64,000 bases of DNA, taken from the NCBI GenBank assembly GCA_015680905.1, contig CM027380.1, forward strand, positions 107,122,501 to 107,186,500. Reading direction: 5' to 3'. The stretch comes from Coptis chinensis. Its lineage: Eukaryota > Streptophyta > Magnoliopsida > Ranunculales > Ranunculaceae. This document shows, piece after piece, positions 35,199 to 47,127 of the stretch. The position numbers and the translations under genes are program-made. The notes below the pieces were generated by a model, which saw nothing but the letters and a program-made list of their open reading frames with translations, was not told the DNA's origin and ran no database searches. Position 1 is the first letter of the stretch. Each line of letters begins with the position of its first letter.

Positions 35199-38100
35199 TG
35201 GAGTTTTTATTGTACTCTCCAAGTCGTCCTGTTGTGGATTATTCCGTGATCTTCTTATGGCTCATGGCTGTGGAGACAATTGTTTGTGCATCTGTTTGGT
35301 CGGAGGTAATATTATGTGAGCAGCATGTAGAGCCATATGATCAACTGTCCGAAAAGGTTTGTTCTCGAATTTGCAGAGTATGTGGTAAATTTAGAGTGAT
35401 TCAGGTAGCTGTTGGGCACATGCGTCGGACATTTAATTTTAGCAGGATATGTTCTTAAGAGAATTAAGTTATAATTGTAGTTTAGTATGTACATAATAAT
35501 TGGTACCACTCCAAAAAAAATAAATAAATAATACTTAATGATAATGTCATATCATTTGGAAAACTTGATTTGGATCTTTTGGTACAGTGAGCTATTTGTA
35601 ATCCTTTTATTAAGACCAGAGTGATATGAGACATCGAGTACATTTGTTTGCATACTTAATGTTATAAATATTAGATGAAGAACTTAATTACAGCCTTTTA
35701 TCTGTTGTCCAGGATTCTGCTTCTGATGCAGTCAAAAATGATTCTGATGAAGAGTTTATAGATATCAGTGTAAAGGGTGTGTACTTTTTGTCGTAGTGTC
35801 TTCCACTTTTCTGTTGCTACTGTATTTTTTCATGTCGTCATGGTTCATTTGGATTCTAATCGTACTCTTTTGCATTGGTGGTTCCCAGGTATAAATTTTT
35901 CCAGAATTTCTTGTGTATTTCATACTTCATCTCATACTTGTGTTTTATGCTATCTTTATGAATACAAATGGTTGCATGAAATAGAGATGAGCAGTATCAA
36001 GCTTCAAATTGCAACTTAAATACAACACTTTTGATAAAGGATTCTCCTAGTTTTGGACCAGAACATTCAGACCATCACAACTCTATCAGATTGGCAGATT
36101 CCTCATAAATTGTATATAGCTCTTGAAGCCTTTTAGCAATATTTTCATTTTTAGTGAAAGAGGGCCACTTATAAAAAATTTGGATGGTGGAATTGTGGGA
36201 AAGGGTTTCTTTAGATGTTGGATGGTATTCTGACACTATTGTTTTGTACTGAATTGATTTACAATTCTTGACCATTCCACTATGTTTTACTTAGTTGTTT
36301 AACTTTATGTTGATAGGGTATCTGTTTGATGATCACAGTTCTGCAAACGGCTCGACTGCCAAATATCAAGGTAAAGAAAGGACTGACATGTTTCTCTCTT
36401 TACAAACTCGTGAATTTTCTGTTTGTTAATAATCACTGTATTCTTTCTTTCTTGAGGTTGCTTTCTCTTAAGAATTGAGATGGCTCGACCTATTAAGGTC
36501 TTGGGTCTTCAATAGAGGAGGACTAAGTAGTAATTTTCTTTTCTAATGTGTCCCTCGTCAGGCATATCAACTAGTTTGTCCTCATATGTCATGTTTGGGT
36601 TTTTGCCCAGTCTTAGATGTTAGCCCTTGGGTGTTGACTATGGAGGGTTGGTTTACTGAGCTCATCGGTTCTTCTCTGGTAACCTATGGGAACAGCTCTC
36701 CTACATCAGGGTGTAGAGTTCCAAACCCCCCACCTGTAACCTTCTCATCTATTGTAATCGTGTGCTAAAAAGAGAGTCGCCTGTTGCAAGAGGATGTAGG
36801 GGTATAGGTTTGGATTTCAAGAAAGAGTGAAATTTGGAGCTTTCCACCTGGCGAGGATTTTACTTCCTATGTATTCCAGGATTTCCAAGGAAAATTAGAA
36901 AATGTCAAAATAGATATAGTTATCATTAAGATGGATGATAATAATGGAAAGTATTATGAACGTAGGAATTTTTTACATAGAAATCCTCTTGGATCTAGTA
37001 TTATAGTTTCACAGTTCATCAGTTAATGACTTCATCAAATGATGTAAAATGCGGAATGTTCATGTTGAGAACTATGATGTACGAATTTCAAGCAAAATCT
37101 CATTTTGACACCTCTTTAACTTATAGGTTGCTTGTGGTGATAATAGTGGTGGAGAAGCCATTCCTATGTTATTGAGAATCCCTCGATTTTTTGATCCTTG
37201 GGGCGGTTACGATATGATAGGATTTGGAGATATTCTCTTCCTGGTTTACTTATCTCATTTGCTTTCAGGTACTATTTCATGTAGTATTTTACTAGGAAAC
37301 TTGTTATGGATGTTCGATAACCTAGAGAATGATGGGAAAGTATAACAGAGCAAATAAATCAGTAGATAGTAAAAGAGAACTATTTTGTTCCATAAATTGA
37401 TGAAAGAATTAATTGTAATCCTCGAAAGTTGTCGGATGGTACTATGAAACTATTGAAGAAGTCCTTTGGTTGAAGGAGAAGTGCTTACGTACAACAAATA
37501 AGGAAATTTGTGGAGAAACTAAAAGATTTATATAGCTATTATGCTATGTGGTCATTTTTTTTTGACCCCCCTCTTAACTAAACTAATTTTTGTTTCTTGG
37601 TAAAGAACAAAAGTTTGAAATGCTCACAATAGCTATTAAGTGCTCTATAGTTGCTATAAGTCTCTCTAGCTGAGGAATATAAGGATGAAGCATTATATTA
37701 TAAATAGAAATGAAAGTATGTATAGTGCTCTATTGTTTCACTGTTTGTATGTTTTATGGGTTCACTTGGTTTATGCAGATATGACAGAAAAAGTAAGAAG
37801 GGCATCTTCAATGGATACTTTCTGTGGTTGGTGATTGGTTATGGACTTGGTGAGTCTCAATTCAGCAGAATTCTTGAAAATCTGTTTCTGAAATAATTTC
37901 CACCCGTCCTCTTTCTCATTCCGAGTACAATAATCTCAAAATGCGCTTTCAGTTTCCTTTTCTCTGTATTTCTTTATATATCCGTTTGTGCATTTATTAA
38001 CAGAGGGTTTTTTCCACCTATTGCATGCAGGTCTCTTCCTTACATATCTTGGTCTATACTTGATGGATGGGCATGGCCAACCTGCACTCCTCTACCTTGT

Positions 38101-38314
38101 TCCATGTACTTTAGGTAATGAAATGCTAGATGCCATTTGAAGTTGTTTTCGATTACAGACTACATTTTTTTTTTATCTTGATCTATAATTTATTTTCCTG
38201 ATTTTCGGTCCAGGGGTGGTTGTTATACTGGGTTCCATTAGGGGAGAGCTGAGACATCTTTGGAACTATGGGAGTAAGGAATCCACGTCCAGTGAACGTT
38301 CGGGAGAAGCTTGA
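35199..38314 (+). pseudogene. Signal peptide peptidase-like (SPPL) aspartyl protease, 3' half, broken
   Basis: Intramembrane GxGD protease family of endosomal and other membranes. Exons: 35199-35356 ([20 protein letters not shown]), 35712 to about 35888 ([13 protein letters not shown], then transmembrane [20 protein letters not shown] in another frame), 36317-36370 (GICLMITVLQTARLPNIK), 37127-37268 ([20 protein letters not shown], holding the second catalytic Asp), 37779-37849 ([20 protein letters not shown]), 38031-38114 ([20 protein letters not shown]) and 38214-38314 (IRGELRHLWNYG, end). Exons for the GMHNCI segment and the YD motif with the first catalytic Asp are not found. Two frameshifts are visible: extra T in TACTTTTTGTC (about 35780) and a lost T in ATTCTCTTCCTGG (about 37232). 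The N-terminal protease-associated domain is absent. Confidence 0.88.
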
Positions 38315-39760
38315 AGCTTAGACTTGTATTTAGCAGAAAATAAGAGCTGCCCAGAAAAGGATTACATACTTCTCATATACAATAGCGACGAACGAAGAGA
38401 AGCACCGATTTCGAGATAATGCTTGCTTGCCCTTAGTTTTGTTTGCAAGAAGCTTGCTGTTGCTTAACAATGAAGTTCAAATTGTATTGCTGTGAAATTA
38501 AAAAGTAATTATACAATTCAATGTTCGTTGTGCCATATACTCCATTGGCCATTGCTAGAGGAAAAAACTGCAATGAAACTCCATGTTTATATGTGTATAT
38601 GTAAAAATATGTTTCAATCCTCCTCGTGCGCATTTGTTTAGTTCTTCGGAATCTGTAATTGTCTTTATTATTATAACCCTGTTAAGATTGCTGCTCAGAC
38701 TGATCAGTTTCTCATAATTAATAAACTAAAGTGTTTGAAGGGCCACTACCAGAACAAGATATTGAGAACCCACTTCTTCTACTGTGTCTTGAAGAGAGTC
38801 GATCCTGTGCCTCTATGCTTGAATGCTTATCTATGAATCTGCATGCGACTTAAATTGTTTCAATAACCGTTTTTGGTTCAAGCTGTGTCTTCTTCTTTTG
38901 TTAATCCTCTAGTATATACCTGGATAATCCTCTTCATCTATTGCATTTAGGCTGACAGTCAAAACTCTTATGAGTTACTGAGTCTAAACTTCTTTCAGAA
39001 TGAAGAGATCCGTTCACAATCAGAAGCAACTCTTGTTTGGAAACATCTAACGTTGATCTTCGCCTGTGGTGTTGCAGGCTACCAACATATTTTAGAACCT
39101 TCTTCCTTTTTGGCTTGATTTCCATCAAAACGGTTTTCCCTTTATTGCAACTTGTAGTAGTAATGGGTATACTCTCACTCGTACTAAATTTTATAAGACC
39201 CTTATTTTTGGGACAAACAAAATCTTGAATGTATTATTTTAAATTTTCTCACAAATTAAAAAATCGACTCAGATGAATAAGATGCAATGTCTTATGATAT
39301 TTGCATCTATGATTTGATGAGTTTAATTTTTTGCACGTGGTGGTTTGAGCATTCAGTACATGGATTTAGATGAGAATTGGTTGATTTGCCGCCAGACCAG
39401 TATGTGTTTGTTTATCAGTTACTTCAGAGCTAAAAACGTTATGCTGGAGACACTCAATTTACACATCCGGTCCTATATATTATAAAATGTTAAAACTCAA
39501 GCAAATATAGATGTGGTCAATGGCAAAAGTAATTTATATACTATGTGCTCAATGGCAGAAGTAGTTGACCTTTGATTTGTGGTACAAAGATTCATGAATA
39601 GCTATTAGATGTGCACTATACAAAACCGACAAAAATAAGTAGAGAACCCTGCCGACTTTAATTTTTCATAAACGAACTGAGGTGCAATGAATCTTCAGCA
39701 GTATACTAGTACAACAGATTGTTCAATACCTTGGCTTCATAAACGGTAGTTACTCATCAT
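38315..39760. other. Downstream DNA without a recognised gene
   Basis: The first part is probably old 3' UTR. About 39430-39690 matches 52800-53217, the left flank of block B, at lower identity (shared word GAATAGCTATTAGATGT). No exon is supported. Confidence 0.5.
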
Positions 39761-39761
39761 G

Positions 39762-41125
39762 AGTTACTGCACTCTTTTTGTCACACGCACAAGATATTGG
39801 GCCGTAGAGACAGATGCGTAGATCTCCCTGGACCTTTAGCTGGTGAAAATGGCTTTTATACAAGTCCCAAAACTCTTCACTGCCAAAGGAAACAACAATA
39901 AAGTCTATACAGTGAGGATTTTAATACAAAAAGTTTTGATGGATGTCAAGCAGAATTAACAACACAAAAAAACCAAGGCTCGGATTTTTTTTAAATCTAT
40001 AGAGTTCCATAGCTATACCTGACTTGCAGAAGAGCAAGCAATGAATAGCCTTTTGCATCTGTGTGCATGTCCATCACAATCACTGATAGCCTCGAAAGCC
40101 CCAAAGCATCCACGTCAATTAACTTTTTAATCCTGGACATAAAATTTAACACTAAGTCACACATTACAAGATGGAGGTGTAGCAGGTGCTCAGAGCATTG
40201 ACGCAAGTCTTTAGAAGATCCAAAATTTGGAGTCGATTTTGTTGACATATAAATCATATGATGCAGTAAGTATGCTCAATCACTCATTCACTTGTCATAG
40301 CCAATCTGAGGCCCCTCTTATGGTTTCCTTAATCTATTTAAAACAATTAGACGATTAACTTAATTTATTTAGCTAATTTGGACTTTGATTAAGATCTTTT
40401 CACTGATTACTTCGGGTACCATCAGTTAGCCTACACCAAACAACAGAAACGAATGTGATACATTACTGAATTTTATCACTTCTAATGGAAAGCCCTATTG
40501 CCATCAAGATCTGATAATAGATTGATCTAGGAAAGATTTTCTTTTGTAAGTAAAATTTATTAATTAGGATGCAACAAGGATACAAATGTGAGAGAGAATC
40601 TCACTAACATGGTGCAAACCGACATCCCAAGTCCTAGTGCCCGTTCTAAAGAACTCCTTAATTAAGGTTACACCCCTATGACAACCGACGTACAACTCCC
40701 AACCAACTACATTCGAATGTTAGACAAGAGATTCCAATTTTCAAGCCCATCACTAGCAAATAAATCATCACTAGCGAATAGGCTTTGGTAGTTTTGGTGA
40801 TGTCATCTAGCAGAGATCAATAAATGAAACTTTTCAACTATTTGTAGGGAAAAGAAAATCGTGAATGTTCTTAATCTATAAATCATAATAACTTGGACAT
40901 TATGAATGCAAGGGAACCTGAGAAGCTCCAACGATCTTATAGCAGATGTACTGATAAGTGATAACAAGAATTGCTGGGTTCCCTGGATCAACAGTTCCCT
41001 CTAAAAGCTTCCCTTCGAAGAGCTCTTCTATGACGTTCCAAAAGCATCCTTCATATGTGTGCTTAAAGCCCCAGCATCCTGATCCAGATCCTGAGATAGC
41101 TCCAGATCGAATACATGTATCTGGA
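39762..41125 (-). pseudogene. CMSS1-like protein, C-terminal exons, broken
   Basis: Homologue of the Cms1 family (linked to small-subunit ribosome biogenesis in the nucleolus). Exons on the minus strand: about 40919-41124 (IHVFDLELSQDLDQDAGALS with HMKDAFGTS, then EGKLLEGTVDPGNPAILVI and TSAIRSLELLR in other frames), about 40018-40135 (RIKKLIDVDALGLSRLSVIV then MDMHTDAKGYSLLALLQV) and about 39762-39885 (EEFWDLYKSHFHQLKVQGDL then RICLYG). The frame is broken within the first exon, and the exon linking LELLR to SRIKKL is not seen. Family assignment rests on the DVDALGLSRL/EFWDLYK/GDLRICLYG series. Confidence 0.65.
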
Positions 41126-41755
41126 CACAAAAAAATCATAGAACAAATTACAGCATGAGTTGATAAAACAAAAATGTTAAGATGCCCACTATAAAATTGG
41201 ATTCGAATCGAATTGCAATAACCACTTAGAAACTTATTGTTGGTAAAAAAAAATAGCATACGAAGTTCATAATTTATTTGTAACTTGAGCATTTACATAG
41301 CATAGAGTGCCAGACACAGTTTAGTTTGCCATCGCATTACAAAATATTAGGAAAATTCTCAGAACTAGTTATGAATGAAAACAACATTTTGCAAAATATC
41401 TACATTACAGTTAGATAAATAACTAGGCACATTGGCATTTGGTGTCAAAGTATCCAGAATGGATTACTACCTGCTACTTGTTTAGTAAACGATATTCGCA
41501 GCATTTTGAGGTAGAGTATGATCAAATGATCTGCAGTGCAAATGGTTTTCCATATATAAGAAACAAATCCCATTGTTTCTCTAACTACAACTACAAGTTA
41601 TCAACAATGTAGCTATACAAACAGTAACAATGAACTTCAACATTAACAGTTTCCATAGAAAGAAAAACCCTTTTTCTTCCGCATTGCAAATACCCCTTAC
41701 AGTGAAATCAATTTCCCAACATTTATAAAACATAAAAAAGAAGAAGAAAAGGTGC
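41126..41755. other. AT-rich spacer, nothing recognised
   Basis: No exon supported. The FKBP match of the next unit starts abruptly at about 41756. Confidence 0.5.
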
Positions 41756-42468
41756 ATTATTCAGACTGCAGCTTACCTTCAGAACCTTGAACTTTTTGTT
41801 TTCCTCTTCACTGAAGTTGGTGTTATACTCAATAAATTCTCCAGCCTGATTACAACAAGATGTTCAGTCAGTTGCAATACAAAGAAACCATCTCTAAAAT
41901 CATTCGTTCCTACTAAAAACTCTCTTACCTTTTCATATCTTTGTGAAGCCTTAGCATATTTTCCAGCTATGAATGCTACATTTCCTTCCTCTTTCTTACC
42001 AGCGGCTTCAATTTTCTCAGGAGTGTTCATGTCCCGCGATTCTCTCTCCTAATGATAGCTAATGATTAAACTCACTCATACCAAGCACAATGCAAGAGCC
42101 ATACAAAGAGAATTCTCACTGAAGCTACCTTGACAAAGGATTCGAGCTCAACTTCATAGTATAATGTGGAATTAGGGGGAACAACAACCATTTCTTGCTT
42201 GGATTCAGATGAACCGAAACCATATTCTAGAGCAATAGTCGACTCTGCAACCTCCCCTTTCTTCATTGTCATGACAGCTCTATCAAGTCCATCAATAACT
42301 TGCTCTGCAAAATGTAAAGACTACACTTCAGTATCAAGTTTAATCATGATAACAAAGAAAGCATGCCAAATCCAGCGACGTGAAAAATTACCTTCATCCA
42401 TCTTGAACTCAAATAGCTCATCATCTTCAGAAACACAGTTCCATCTTGCAATTTCCCAATAAGTTTCA
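41756..42468 (-). pseudogene. FKBP62/ROF1-type gene fragment, copy III (exons 7-10)
   Basis: Exon 7 (42392-42468), exon 8 (42129-42304, [20 protein letters not shown]), exon 9 (41929-42048, [20 protein letters not shown], with a normal GTAAGAG donor) and the 5' part of exon 10 (41756-41845) match the full gene. Exon 9 is 120 bp, a multiple of three, unlike the 125-bp exon 9 of the full gene. Exon 7 lacks the same 13 bases as copy I, so this copy was non-functional before the unit duplicated. Exons 11-13 and the first two FKBP domains are absent. Confidence 0.92.
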
Positions 42469-42529
42469 CTGTCAGACAAATGAGATAATATTAAGCTTTA
42501 TTATTAATTGAAAAAATAAATATAATTAA

Positions 42530-44248
42530 TGAAAACGTCCCATGCTCTCATTAGCTGGGAGAACATGTGTGTCCCTTATGAAGAAGGTGGACTTGGAATT
42601 CGATGCCTCAGAACAGCAAACACTGCAGCAAACTTGAAGCATATTTGGAATCTGGTAAGTGGAAAGGATAATATGTGGGTACAATGGATTAAAAGGAACT
42701 TGATAAAGGAGAAGAATTTCTGGCAGCTAAAGATACCGAATGATTGTAGTTGGGTATGGCGAAACATATTGAAGAACAGAAAAGAAGCCAAGCTGATTGT
42801 GCGACACCAAATCGGAAATGGATTAGACACAAAATTCTGGTTGGAACCGTGGCATCCCATGGGTATACTCAAAGAACACTTTCCACTGTCACTTCTATAT
42901 GATTCAACATGTAATCTCAATGCCCCAGTTGCGAATTTGGTCGAAAATGGGAAATGGAGCACTCCTTGGCATATTCGCAGACACATGGAAGACATTGTTA
43001 TGAGAATGGAAGGCGAAATCAAACCAGGTAGAGGAGACGATCGTATACTATGGACTGCCTCACAAAAAGGGGATTTCAACTTGAAAGATACATATGAAAT
43101 GATCAGAGATAGCAAATCTGAAATAACTTGGAAGAAAATTGTTTGGTTCCCGAACAGAATACCGCGTCACTCGTTCATAGCATGGCTGACATTCAAACAA
43201 GGACTCAAGACGCTAGTCAGGATGAAGGAGTGGAACCAAGTGCAAGATGATACTTGCGTGATTTGTGGGAATGGACGAGAGACAGAGACTCACCTGTTTT
43301 TTGAATGTACATACTCACAGTTTGTGTGGATGTATATTATCAAATTCGCAGGATATAATAGATCGAGAGCAGCAACTTGGGAGTTAGAAGTAGAGTGGGT
43401 GATGCAATCTTCATCAGGACGAGGCTACAAACAAGATGCACTAAAATTAATTCTAAATGGCTTTATTTACAATGTCTGGCAAGAACGGAATAGGAGGATT
43501 TTTCAGAGTATTCAAACATTGGCAGAACAGGTGGGAAAAATAATTATTCGAGATGTACAGACAAAGCTGCAGTCACTGAGCACAAAAATGGAGGAAGGGC
43601 CAGAGAGGAGCAGATTTATGCAAATATGGAACATTCATGTGGGGATTAAACACACACAGATAAAGAAGTGCCGCTGGGAGAGAGCTGGAGGAGGGGTGGC
43701 GAATTTGAACACAGATGGAACTCTTCAAGGGAATCAAGGAGGATGGGCCGCAGCAGTAAGAGATGATAATGGGGATGTACTAGCGGCAGCACAAGGAAAG
43801 GCAGACTACAACTCAATTGACTTGATTGAGTTGCAAGGATTGGAACAGGGACTGAGGTTAGGAGTGAGTAAAGGGTGTAAGAGAATCAAGGCGCAAACTG
43901 ACTCTAAGACTGTCGAGGCATACATGAAGAACAGAGGACAACATCCATGGCGAGCAAATCATATGATGGAAGAAATACAGGAACTGATAGGACAGCTAGA
44001 GTTTTTTTCCATTGTTCATGTATTTAGAGAGGCAAACCAATTAGCGGATATATTAGCATCTACTATACCTACAGTTAGCTACATAGAGTTTACGCTTAGT
44101 TCTTTTTCGGAAGATGTAAAAAAGATAGTATATGATGATGCCATAGGCAAAGAGTATGTACGAATGTAACCAGGAAATTATTTATTTTCAATAAAATAGG
44201 GGTAAGGGACCTCTCAAAAACCCTGCTTGCCTTGCAAAAAAAAAAAAT
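42530..44248 (+). mobile_element. 5'-truncated LINE (L1-type ORF2 C-terminal part)
   Basis: A 546-codon open frame (42529-44169) covers the end of a plant LINE ORF2: a segment following the reverse transcriptase (EEGGLGIRCLRTANTAANLK), the zf-RVT zinc-binding domain (CVICGNGRETETHLFFEC) and an RNase H domain of the RVT_3 type (NLNTDGTLQGNQGGWAAAVR, then LIELQGLEQGL and FREANQLADILAS). Endonuclease and reverse transcriptase core are missing, as in dead-on-arrival insertions. A poly-A tail closes it at 44237-44248. The frame is still fully open, so it is young. It split the spacer between FKBP copy III and CNL copy 2. Flanking AATGAA on each side may be a short target duplication. The ATG at 42529 is formed at the junction and is not the LINE's own start. 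Confidence 0.9.
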
Positions 44249-44375
44249 GAAGAAAAAGGGAAGGACCTCTTCTTCTCCTTCAATTGGGCTTCTGTAAAAC
44301 ACCAAATCTTCTTCATGTTTTCGTTCAATTGTGTAATCAAAAATGACAAATTAATTTTCCGCCAGAAAAACTAAC

Positions 44376-47127
44376 TCAGTTTCTGCCCCTTTTAATATCT
44401 ATCCCTTCAATTTTAATGGTGGGAATGTGGGTTAAGATGCTCCAATCCTCCTCTCTGGTAATAATAGGGCAGTCAAAGATGTCCAATTCGCGAAGTATGG
44501 TGAGTGGTTTCAACTCCTCTGCCTTGAAATCAAGGGATTTACATCCCAAAAAACTCAAATTTTGAAGTGACGTGAGTTGGTTTAATCCTTGGGGGAGAGA
44601 GGAATGCTGAAAATAAAAGATTTGAAGAGTCTTGAGGTTGTTGTTGTGGGTGAGGGACATTAACGATTTTGAAAGAACACCTACATCGTAGTATAATTCC
44701 AGAGTTTCAAGCCGAGGAGGAAAAAGGTAGTGCGGTTCCACCTTCAAATTTGGGGAATAATCAAGCCTCAAGTATGTAATATTGGACATCATCCTCATCC
44801 AAGTAGGGAGCGTGGAGCCAACATAGTTCGAGATTTCCAATCGTTCCAAGCTTTCTTTATGTGGTTCCAGATTTTCAAGAACACCTTCCATCCTTCGTAT
44901 CTCCTCGCTGCTGACGTGTCCAATATCTCGCTCATATCGTTTTGAATCTCCGAAATATAACCTCAACGTTGAAATATTTTTCTTTTTATGCAATTCTGCA
45001 TGCTTGGCCTCATTCACACTTTTTACATGCCTTAACCCTCTAATATCTAGACTTCCTTTTAGAAAATTGAGATTTCCTAGTTCCCCAATCACGGACCCTT
45101 TGCGGCTTCCATCACTCACAACAAACTTACTTAATGTTCGAAGCTGACTCAATCTCTCAATGCCTCCTCGCAGATAATACTTTAGATTATCAGTGTCTTT
45201 AACTTCCAAATGTCTTAGGTTAGAAAGCTCCCCAATTCCTTCTGGCAGTTTGCAAAGACTTGGACACCCGTTAAGCTTCAATGTTTGCAAATTAACTAGA
45301 CTTCTCACTGTCTCAGGCAATTTCTTCACTCCTGTATACGACAAATCAAGGTACCGAAGATGTAATAATCTGCTCACTTCACTTGGAAGTACTTCAAGGT
45401 CACCATTCTCATATGAACCACTCAAGTCTAAGGTCCTAAGACATGTCAACTGGTGTAATGCAGAAAGTACCGACCTGAACGATTCGGCTACCAACAGCAG
45501 CGTGCGTAACTTCTTCGCTTCATATATAGATGGATTCTCTACATCATAAAACCGTCAAATGGCGAATCTTGTCATTGCAAATTTTCTCCTTATTCACCAA
45601 AGCAGAGCAATCACTTTTGTGAGGAACTGGGCAAAGTCATGTACGGATCATGCATCTTGCATTCAACAATGTTTCCATCATCGTCTTTTCTCAAAATCTT
45701 GGAAGAATGAACGATCGCCAGAGCATCAAAAATACTCGACACCAACCCTCTCTAGCTCTCTTGCTCTATCGGAACCCGAGATAACCTTGAGCCATCCATA
45801 GCTTCACCAACCGATCCTTCTCCATGTTGTGGTCTTTTGGAAAGATTGCACAATTACATAAAGCATCGTTTCAAAACCGACGGCGGCAAAGCATGATAGC
45901 TCAACAAAAGAGCGGTAAGAAAGTCCGTTCTTGTGTTTCCCAAATGTCATTTTCTAATACACCCATCCAATCTTCTTTTGATTGTTTGCATCGCATTAGA
46001 CTTGCTAATGTCTTGGATGCCTAGTGGAACACCTTTGCATTTCTTGCGAAGTTTTGTCCAATTCCTTGATCTTTCACAATCTTCTTCCGATCTTTCCAAA
46101 AAACTATTTGTCTAAATATGTGCCAACAATCATCTTGACAATTCTTCCAAACCTATGTCTAAAAGTTGAGCCGATCATCTTCGCAACTTCCTCGTTCGTG
46201 TGGTAACGATGATTTTGCTTCCTCGCCACCACCATCCGAGCTAACCTCAACGGCGGCCCAACATTTGGAATCATCGGTCAAACATCATCTAGCACGAGCA
46301 AAAACCGCTTTCCCTTTACGGAGTTGCACAAATGCTGATGTAGAAGTTCCCACCCAACCACATTTTTCGACAACTTCTCTCTAGTAGCTTGTGCAATGAT
46401 TTCTCTGGCAACCCTTTCAAGATCAAAAGGTTCAGAAACACAAACCCATATTTTCAGCTCAAAGGTGGTTGTTATAGTTCCTTCGTTATACAGTAGCTGC
46501 GCAAGAGTTGTCTTACCGAATCCACCAGTTCCAACTATTGACAAGATAGGTGTACGGACTTGAGTTTCTTGTTGACTAGTCTCACATAGCAACTTGCTGA
46601 GTATCTCTTGTTTGTCCTGATCCCGACCGAATATCTCAGATACATCCACAACAGAGCTAGTGAGTTGTGGAGGTTCCTTGTGACCATGACTCTGAACGAG
46701 GCCTAGTTGATCCTTGCTGAGAGCAATCCCATCTAGTCCTTCTCTTATGCCTTCAATCCTATGAGCAATGTCGTATGCACACCAAGATGTTTAAAGCAAG
46801 CACACAGAGATAACAAGTAGGAACGCACCCTGTTGGAAACATGAGAGCCATTAGCATAAATGAGATTTCGGTGTGTTCCATTCATCCAAAACATCATCTG
46901 CATCATACATCACATCTTTGAGCTGTCCCAACCAAAGCTTAACTGCATTCTCATGTATTTCCTTCTTTTCAAGCGTCTTCAAGTACCGCTTTGATCAAAG
47001 TGAGATGAGTGTGGAGGTTATTTAATTCTTCACTTAACGCCAACCACTAACCTCACCTCCTGTTCAACTTCATTCGGATGAATGAGGTCAACTGATCCAG
47101 GACAACAGAAAGTATCGCTTCAGCCAT
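44376..47127 (-). pseudogene. CC-NB-ARC-LRR resistance gene, copy 2, broken
   Basis: Minus strand, start ATG 47127 (MAEAILSVVLDQLTSFIR). The coiled-coil part is frameshifted within about 25 codons; later pieces such as VKLWLGQLKDVMYDADDVLD are readable. The NB-ARC core is open at 46649-46278: SEIFGRDQDKQEILSKLL, P-loop GTGGFGKTTLAQLLYNE, RNBS-A FELKIWVCVSEPFDLERVAR, kinase-2 KRFLLVLDDV. The following 45.5-46.3 kb is broken. The LRR part is open at 45494-44376 with repeats such as LRTLDLSGSYENGDLEVLPS and ETVRSLVNLQTLKLNGCPSL, ending in a short Ile/Lys-rich tail. Highly similar to copy 1; each carries private damage. Not able to make a full receptor, although the LRR frame is long enough to be mistaken for a gene. 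Confidence 0.92.

Noticed and set aside
42576-43115. A 179-codon minus-strand frame
   Set aside because: Antisense shadow of the LINE ORF2 frame.
44376-45494. A 372-codon LRR frame that could be called as an intact small LRR protein gene
   Set aside because: It is the C-terminal part of a broken CC-NB-ARC-LRR gene whose NB-ARC and start are visible upstream on the same strand.
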